A stretch of DNA of 64,000 nt from Paractinoplanes ovalisporus (GTDB lineage: Bacteria; Actinomycetota; Actinomycetes; Mycobacteriales; Micromonosporaceae): assembly GCF_016834655.1 (NCBI RefSeq), contig NZ_JAENHP010000002.1:620001-684000 (forward strand). The letters are read 5' to 3'. The translations under genes were made by a program, and so were the position numbers. Positions 59,348 to 64,000 of the stretch are shown in pieces (the stretch's first letter is position 1; each line of letters begins with the position of its first letter). The notes below the pieces were generated by a model. The model ran no database searches. It saw nothing but the letters and a program-made list of their open reading frames with translations, and was not told where the DNA came from.

Positions 59348-60594
59348 GCGACCTCCTCGACGAGGTGCTGCGCCGCATCACGCCCGAGCGGCTGCGGGCG
59401 GCGGCGGTGGCGGTCACCTCGATCCCCAGCCCGACCGGGCGTGAGGCGTCACTGGCGGAGTGGCTTGCCGGGCAGATGTCCGCATTCAACGGACAGGTCC
59501 AGCGAATCGACGGGGATCAAGCCAATGCCGTGGGGCGGGTGCGCAGCACAAGGACCGGCCGCGACCTCATGCTCTACGCGCCCATCGACACGCTGACGAC
59601 GGGCGACGAGGACGAGGACGTGCCGTGGATCGGCCCATCGCTGCGGCCGGACATGCGGCCGCAGGCGACGGTCGACGGCGATTTTGTGCAGGGGCTCGGC
59701 GCCGGCAACCCCAAGGGTCACGCCGCCTGCGTTCTGGTGGTCGGTCAGGCGTACGCGGAAGCGGTTGCTGCGACGAACGCCGAGACCAGAGGTGATCTGG
59801 TGCTGGCGTTCGGCGCGGGCGGCATGCCGACCAACGCGTTGGATTCCCCAAGGCAGAACACCGGCCACGGGGTCGGAGCGTCGTTCCTGCTCGAACGCGG
59901 CTGGTACACCGACCACGCGATCATCGCCAAACCCGGTGACTTCGTGGCCCACGACGAGGTCGGGCTCTGCTGGTTCGAGCTGACGGTCCGGGGCATTCAC
60001 ACGTACGCGGGAAGCCGCCACCGCCTCCCGTACGCGAACCCGATCGTCGCCGCGGCCGAACTGATCACCCGCCTCGAGCGCTGGCTCGCGGACTTCCCAG
60101 CCCGGCACCGCACCGCGACCGCCGCACCCCAGGGCATCATCGGCTCGGTCGCCGGCGGGTGGGAGCGGATGCTCGCCGTGACCCCCGCGGCCGCGCGGAT
60201 CCGCGTCGACATCCGTCTTGCGCCCGGGCAGACCCCTCTCGGCGTACGGCGGGAACTCGAAGCCTTTGTCGGTGCCGACGCGGATTGTGAGCTGGTGGCC
60301 CACATCCCGGCCACCACGACCGACCCGGACAACTGGGTGATCACCGAGACGATCCGCGCGTGGGAGGCGGCGTCCGGTCGCGAGCACACGCCGATCCCCG
60401 ACAACAGCGGCGCCACCGACGCCAACATCCTGCGCGCCCGCGGCATCCCCACCGCCCGGGTCGGCATGCCGAAGGCGCCCCTGCCCGGCATCGACTTCGC
60501 GCTCGGCATGAACACCGTGCAGGTGACCGAGATGCGCCGGCTCAGCGAGGTGCTGGCCCGTGTCGCGGTCGCGAACTCCGAGGAGGACCGATGA
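59344..60594 (+). CDS. M20 peptidase-like protein lacking canonical metal ligands
   Basis: 416 aa, GTG start. The M20 fold is recognisable: AVTSIPSPTGREASLAEWLA, the dimerisation domain with GIHTYAGSRHRLPYANP and SGATDANILRARGIPTARVG near the end. Yet the usual metal positions are changed: the GHxD motif reads APID (P80, D82 kept), the bridging Asp is Asn122 in GAGNPKGH, the EE pair is GG (159-160), and the last His is Asn390. A metal-dependent hydrolase mechanism is unlikely unless ligands are recruited elsewhere. It may be a hydratase, isomerase or binding protein for ring-cleavage products. ATGA overlap with the next gene. Confidence 0.8.
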   Translation: MSDLLDEVLRRITPERLRAAAVAVTSIPSPTGREASLAEWLAGQMSAFNGQVQRIDGDQANAVGRVRSTRTGRDLMLYAPIDTLTTGDEDEDVPWIGPSLRPDMRPQATVDGDFVQGLGAGNPKGHAACVLVVGQAYAEAVAATNAETRGDLVLAFGAGGMPTNALDSPRQNTGHGVGASFLLERGWYTDHAIIAKPGDFVAHDEVGLCWFELTVRGIHTYAGSRHRLPYANPIVAAAELITRLERWLADFPARHRTATAAPQGIIGSVAGGWERMLAVTPAAARIRVDIRLAPGQTPLGVRRELEAFVGADADCELVAHIPATTTDPDNWVITETIRAWEAASGREHTPIPDNSGATDANILRARGIPTARVGMPKAPLPGIDFALGMNTVQVTEMRRLSEVLARVAVANSEEDR

Positions 60595-61448
60595 GCAAGG
60601 CACCCGACGGCAAGTACGCCGACGGCTACTACTACCTGGACATGGGCGCGGGCCTGGACACCGTCTTCCTGCACGGCGGTGGCCCCGGCTGCACCGGGTG
60701 GAGCGACTTCGGTCCGGTGGCCGACCTGTTCGCCGCCGAGCGCCGGGTCGTGATTCCCGACATCCTGCAGTACGGGCGGTCGGAGAAGGTGCGGATCACC
60801 GGGCCCATGTGGGACTTCCACGCGGCCAGCCAGGTCAAGTTGCTCGACACCCTCGGCATCGAGCGGGCCGACTTCGTCTGCAACTCGTGGGGCGGCACGA
60901 TCGCGCTCAACCTGGCCGCGAAATACCCCGACCGCGTACGCAGCCTGGTCGTCACGGGCAGCATGCCGGTCTTCTACGGCCCCTTGGCGCCGTTGCCCGA
61001 GAACGGCCACCGCGGCCGTACGGCCCGGGACGTCTACTACGGCGGCGAAGGCCCCACGCGCGAGAAGATGCGGCAGCTCATCACCCGCCTGGAGTGGTGG
61101 GACGGCGACCAGCTGCCTGACGAGACGCTCGACATGCGCTACGAGCAGAGCCTCGACCCCGAGGAGCGCGCGCTGGCCGCGATGTCGGACTCGCCGCGCG
61201 GCGACTGGCAGGACCTCACCGCCGAACTGGGCCAGGTGCAGGCGCCGACGCTGTTCATGTGGGGCCGCGAGGACGCGTTCCTCACCCCGGACTACCCGAT
61301 GATGCTGGCCCGCATGGTGCCCAACGGGAACCTGCACGTGATGGACCACGTGTCGCACCACCTGCAGGAGGAGCAGCCCGAGCGCTACCACGCCGTCGTC
61401 GCCGCGTTCCTGGCCGACGTGGCGCGTCGAGAAGGAGTTTCCAAGTGA
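60591..61448 (+). CDS. Alpha/beta hydrolase, meta-cleavage product hydrolase-like (MhpC/BphD-type) 1
   Basis: 285 aa. Oxyanion motif FLHGGGPGCTGW near residue 30, nucleophile elbow VCNSWGGT (Ser99) and late His in DHVSHHLQEEQ; acid in WGREDAFL. HGGGPG with NSxGG is the mark of C-C bond hydrolases acting on extradiol products. It follows the M20-like gene by ATGA overlap and overlaps the small membrane peptide gene by GTGA. It would split the ring-opened product. Confidence 0.88.
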   Translation: MSKAPDGKYADGYYYLDMGAGLDTVFLHGGGPGCTGWSDFGPVADLFAAERRVVIPDILQYGRSEKVRITGPMWDFHAASQVKLLDTLGIERADFVCNSWGGTIALNLAAKYPDRVRSLVVTGSMPVFYGPLAPLPENGHRGRTARDVYYGGEGPTREKMRQLITRLEWWDGDQLPDETLDMRYEQSLDPEERALAAMSDSPRGDWQDLTAELGQVQAPTLFMWGREDAFLTPDYPMMLARMVPNGNLHVMDHVSHHLQEEQPERYHAVVAAFLADVARREGVSK

Positions 61449-61549
61449 AGATCATTCTGTGGGTGACAGGCGCCGCCCTGCTCGTGGTGGCCGGCCGTGA
61501 ACTGGCCAAGCGCAGCAACACCCAAGTCCACCGCATCAACCAGCCGTAG
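61445..61549 (+). CDS. 34-residue single-span membrane peptide in the aromatic operon
   Basis: GTG start overlapping the preceding hydrolase stop (GTGA), 34 codons, TAG stop. Residues 2-18 form one hydrophobic helix (KIILWVTGAALLVVAGREL); the tail is polar and basic (AKRSNTQVHRINQP). The next gene's GGAG ribosome site overlaps its stop region, and its ATG is 7 bp further. Perfect operon packing supports translation. It could anchor or regulate a hydrolase or transporter. No homologue is known to me. Confidence 0.55.
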   Translation: MKIILWVTGAALLVVAGRELAKRSNTQVHRINQP

Positions 61550-61556
61550 GAGAACC

Positions 61557-62408
61557 ATGTCCATCTGGACCGACCTGAACCCGCTGCCGTTCTCGCTGTC
61601 CTACGTGGACGCGGGCGGCGTGCGGACCCGCACGCTGCGGGCCGGCGAGGGCGCCCCGGTGGTGTTCCTGCACGGCACGAGCGGGCACCTGGAGGCGTTC
61701 ACGCGCAACATCGCGCCGCACGCCGAGCACTACGCCGTCCACGCGATCGACATGCTGGGCCACGGCTACACCGGCAAGCCCGGCCACCCGTACGAGATCC
61801 CGCTCTATGTGAAGCACCTGCTCGACTACTTCGACGCGGTCGGGATCGAGAAGGCGCACATCGTCGGCGAGTCGCTGGGCGGCTGGGTCGGGGCACGCGC
61901 GGCCGTCGACTTCCCCGACCGGATCGCCAGCCTGCAGCTGCTCTGCGCGGGCGGCACGGTGGCCAACCCCGAGGTGATGCAGCGCATCGACTCCAGCACC
62001 CGGCAGGCCGTCTCGACCGACGACGTCGAGCTGACCCGCAAGCGGCTGCGGCTGCTGATGGCCGACCCGGTCAACGCGACCGAGGAACTGGTCGACGTGC
62101 GGCACCGGATCTACCACGAGCCCGACTTCGTGGCCAACATCGACAACCTGCTCTCGCTGCAGAAGATGGAGATCCGGCAGCGCAACCTGCTCACCAAGGA
62201 GCAGATGGGCCGGATCACCCAGCCCACGCTGATCGTCTGGGGCCGCAAGAACCCGTTCGGCGACGTGCCCGAGGCGCAGGCCATGCACGAGGCCATCCCG
62301 GGCTCGCAGCTCGAACTGTTCGAGGAGACCGGTCACTGGCCGCAGCACGAGCAGGCCGCGATCTACAACCCGCTCAGCCTCGAGTTCCTGGCCAAGGCGG
62401 CCGCCTGA
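61557..62408 (+). CDS. Alpha/beta hydrolase, MhpC-like 2
   Basis: 283 aa, ATG 61557 with GGAG upstream. FLHGTSGHLEAF, nucleophile elbow VGESLGGW (Ser106), acid in WGRKNPFG and late His in EETGHWPQHEQ. It lacks the HGGGPG form of its neighbour, so it may act on a different ester or enol. Two alpha/beta hydrolases in one operon suggest consecutive cleavage steps. It overlaps the oxidoreductase gene by one base (TGATG). Confidence 0.86.
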   Translation: MSIWTDLNPLPFSLSYVDAGGVRTRTLRAGEGAPVVFLHGTSGHLEAFTRNIAPHAEHYAVHAIDMLGHGYTGKPGHPYEIPLYVKHLLDYFDAVGIEKAHIVGESLGGWVGARAAVDFPDRIASLQLLCAGGTVANPEVMQRIDSSTRQAVSTDDVELTRKRLRLLMADPVNATEELVDVRHRIYHEPDFVANIDNLLSLQKMEIRQRNLLTKEQMGRITQPTLIVWGRKNPFGDVPEAQAMHEAIPGSQLELFEETGHWPQHEQAAIYNPLSLEFLAKAAA

Positions 62409-63331
62409 TGCGCGCGCTGCGTTTCCACGACTGGGGCAAAGACCCGGTCATCGAAGAGATCGAGGAGCCCGTACGGGGTGAGGGCCACGTTCTCGTGCAG
62501 GTCGAGGCGGCCGCGCTCGCGCACCTCGACCTGACCGTGGCCACGGGCACCTTCGGGCTCAAGCCGGAGCTGCCCTACACCGGCGGGGTCGAGGGCAGCG
62601 GCGTCGTGATCGAGGCCGACGACCTCGAACCCGGCACCCAGGTCATGCTGCGCGGCGCCGGCCTCGGCCTGCTGCGCGGCGGCACCTGGCAGGAACGGGT
62701 CAGCGTGCCCCGCAAGGCGGTCACCGTGCTCGACCCGCGGCTGCCGGCCGAGGTGGCGGCGACGTTCTTCGTGCCCACCACGACGGCGGCGGTGGTGCTG
62801 CAGGACGTGGCGAAGCTGCAGCCGGGGGAGAAGGTGGCCGTGGTCGGCGCGGCCGGGGCCGTGGGCGCGAGCGTGGCCCAGCAGGCGCTGCTGGCCGGCG
62901 CGTCGGTGACCGGTCTGGTCGGCCGCGAGGACCAGCTCGACCTGGTCCCGTCCGGTGTATCCGGCGCGGTGCTGGACGGCTTCGCGGGCGAGGAGTTCGA
63001 CCTGCTGGTCGACACGCTGGGCGGCGAGGGGCTGATCGGGCGCACCGGATGGGTGCGCACGGGCGGCCGGGCCGTGGTCGTCGGCTACGTGGCCGGCACG
63101 CAGGTCACCATCGACCTGCCGAGCTGGCTGCTGGCCGACGTGGCGCTGCTGCCGGTCAACATGATCCGCCACGAGCGCCGGGCCCGGGAGCTGGCGCCTG
63201 CGCTCATCCAGCGGCTCGCGGCCGGTGACCTGAGCGTGTCGGTCGAATCCGTGCCCCTGGACGACGCGGTCGACGCGATGGCCCGGATGCGTTCGGGACA
63301 CGTACGCGGCCGTGCGGTTCTGACGTTCTGA
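62408..63331 (+). CDS. Quinone oxidoreductase-like MDR family protein
   Basis: 307 aa. GroES-like N-terminal half without zinc Cys (RALRFHDWGKDPVIEEIEEP) and a Rossmann domain with VAVVGAAGAVGASVAQQALL, of the QOR/MDR type. Uses NADPH to reduce enones or quinones. Last gene of the operon before a strong terminator hairpin. It may reduce an unsaturated keto-acid from ring cleavage, or protect against quinones. Confidence 0.85.
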   Translation: MRALRFHDWGKDPVIEEIEEPVRGEGHVLVQVEAAALAHLDLTVATGTFGLKPELPYTGGVEGSGVVIEADDLEPGTQVMLRGAGLGLLRGGTWQERVSVPRKAVTVLDPRLPAEVAATFFVPTTTAAVVLQDVAKLQPGEKVAVVGAAGAVGASVAQQALLAGASVTGLVGREDQLDLVPSGVSGAVLDGFAGEEFDLLVDTLGGEGLIGRTGWVRTGGRAVVVGYVAGTQVTIDLPSWLLADVALLPVNMIRHERRARELAPALIQRLAAGDLSVSVESVPLDDAVDAMARMRSGHVRGRAVLTF

Positions 63332-63337
63332 GACATC

Positions 63338-63379
63338 TGGTCCGGCTGGCGGGACGTGTTCCGCTAGCCGGACCATTTC
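63338..63379 (+). terminator. Strong intrinsic terminator of the aromatic operon
   Basis: TGGTCCGGCT (63338-63347) pairs perfectly with AGCCGGACCA (63366-63375); the inner GGCGG/CCGCT extends the stem around a GACGTGTT loop, and TTTCGTT follows. It lies 6 bp after the quinone oxidoreductase stop. As a palindrome it might double as an operator for the IclR gene behind. Confidence 0.75.
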
Positions 63380-63415
63380 GTTGATAGTTGTGACGCGGGC
63401 GACGAGATTCAGGTG

Positions 63416-64000
63416 ATGGAGGCCACCGCACCGAACTGCCTGTTCCAGCCCGACCCGCGCGAACCCCACCCCGCTCCCGACAGCAACAGCGTGCTCGGCA
63501 AGGTGCGCCGCATCCTCGAGGTGTTCGGCCTCGACGACGAGACGCTGAGCCTGAGCGAGCTGGCCCGCCGCACCGGCCTCGCGAAGGCGTCGGTGCACCG
63601 GCTCAGCCAGGAACTCGTGCAGTGGGGCCTGCTGGAACGCCGCAACGGCGAGTACCGGCTGGGCATGCGGCTCTTCGAGATCGGCCAGCGGGTGCCCCGC
63701 CAGCGCATCCTGCGCGACCTGGCCCGCCCCCTGATGATCGACCTGGTGCAGGCCACCCACGAGACCGCGCACCTGGCCGTGGCCGACGGGCTCGAAGTTC
63801 TCTACCTGGACAAGGTGTCGGGGGAGCACGCCCAGATCAGCCGCCCGTCCCGGGTCGCCGGCCGGATGCCGCTGCACTGCACGGCCACCGGCAAGGCGCT
63901 GCTGGCCTTCGGCTCCCGCCACCTGCTGGACGAGGTCATGACGGCGCCGCTGACCCGGGTGACGCCCCGGACGACGGTGGCCCCGGGCCTGCTCGCCCAG
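63416..64000 (+). CDS. IclR family transcriptional regulator, partial
   Basis: 195 residues from ATG 63416 to the window end; the 3' end is outside. IclR HTH: SVLGKVRRILEVFGLDDETL, LSELARRTGLAKASVHRLSQ, WGLLERRNGEYRLGMRLFEI. Start of the effector domain: VQATHETAHLAVADGLEVLYL, SRVAGRMPLHCTATGKALLA. IclR proteins commonly control aromatic catabolic operons and sense pathway acids. It is the probable regulator of the Rieske operon. A GTG directly in front (63413) is an alternative start. Confidence 0.88.
   Translation, partial: MEATAPNCLFQPDPREPHPAPDSNSVLGKVRRILEVFGLDDETLSLSELARRTGLAKASVHRLSQELVQWGLLERRNGEYRLGMRLFEIGQRVPRQRILRDLARPLMIDLVQATHETAHLAVADGLEVLYLDKVSGEHAQISRPSRVAGRMPLHCTATGKALLAFGSRHLLDEVMTAPLTRVTPRTTVAPGLLAQ

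Noticed and set aside
59344..60594. Plain annotation as M20 metallopeptidase
   Set aside because: Four canonical metal-site positions are replaced, so calling it an active metallopeptidase would mislead.

Overview
The window is very GC-rich (about 70 percent), gene-dense DNA with many GTG starts and long chains of 1-4 bp gene overlaps. It carries actinobacterial signature families: LAL-type LuxR regulator, SAV2177-type methyltransferase, F420/FMN LLM oxidoreductase, ALF-repeat protein and 7Fe ferredoxin. I infer a soil actinobacterium, most like Micromonosporaceae (Actinoplanes-like); no rRNA or tRNA is present to confirm this. No insertion sequence, phage, integrase or CRISPR array was seen.

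Layout. 1-5.6 kb: a GntR-controlled, three-component amino acid dehydrogenase of the HcnABC/LhpBEF type (minus strand, first gene cut by the window edge) with a divergent ornithine-cyclodeaminase/pyrroline-2-carboxylate-reductase homologue and an LLM flavoenzyme. 5.7-15.8 kb: an Nramp-like transporter, two PRC-barrel proteins, a minus-strand operon (SDR, acyl-CoA dehydrogenase-like, PIG-L deacetylase, methyltransferase) and a divergent plus-strand operon (SRPBCC, Zn alcohol dehydrogenase, molybdopterin oxidoreductase without recognisable Fe-S ligands, helical partner). 15.8-28.6 kb: a catabolic island with proline racemase/hydroxyproline epimerase, ProC, hydantoinase/oxoprolinase HyuA-HyuB, a sugar-type ABC importer, an Xaa-Pro-dipeptidase-like amidohydrolase, two SDRs and two GntR regulators. 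28.6-44.7 kb: mixed housekeeping, regulatory and membrane genes, ending in a large secreted ALF/FG-GAP repeat protein. 44.9-52.8 kb: a carnitine-type (caiBCD-like) acyl-CoA operon with aldehyde dehydrogenase. 52.8-55.7 kb: small regulators (ArsR, TetR) with well-formed palindromic operators. 55.7-64 kb: an aromatic-ring degradation cluster made of ferredoxin, ferredoxin reductase, Rieske oxygenase, LigB-type extradiol dioxygenase, a metal-ligand-deficient M20 homologue, two alpha/beta hydrolases, a 34-residue membrane peptide, a quinone-oxidoreductase-like protein and an IclR regulator cut by the window edge.

How the genes work together. The first and third blocks look like parts of one proline/hydroxyproline or cyclic imide economy: peptide cleavage (amidohydrolase), uptake (ABC), ring opening (HyuAB), epimerisation (racemase), oxidation (dehydrogenase trio) and reduction of pyrroline carboxylates (ProC, OCD homologue). 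The last block reads as a complete electron chain plus meta-cleavage route for an unidentified aromatic acid.

Two sequence-level phenomena run across the window. The palindrome CGTACG occurs about 90 times by my eye count, roughly four times the composition-only expectation, in every codon phase and in intergenic DNA, like the HIP1 element of cyanobacteria. Short imperfect tandem duplications sit at gene ends, gene starts and inside enzyme loops; several duplicate the last codons and stop codon of a gene downstream of itself, and those inside genes mostly have periods divisible by three.
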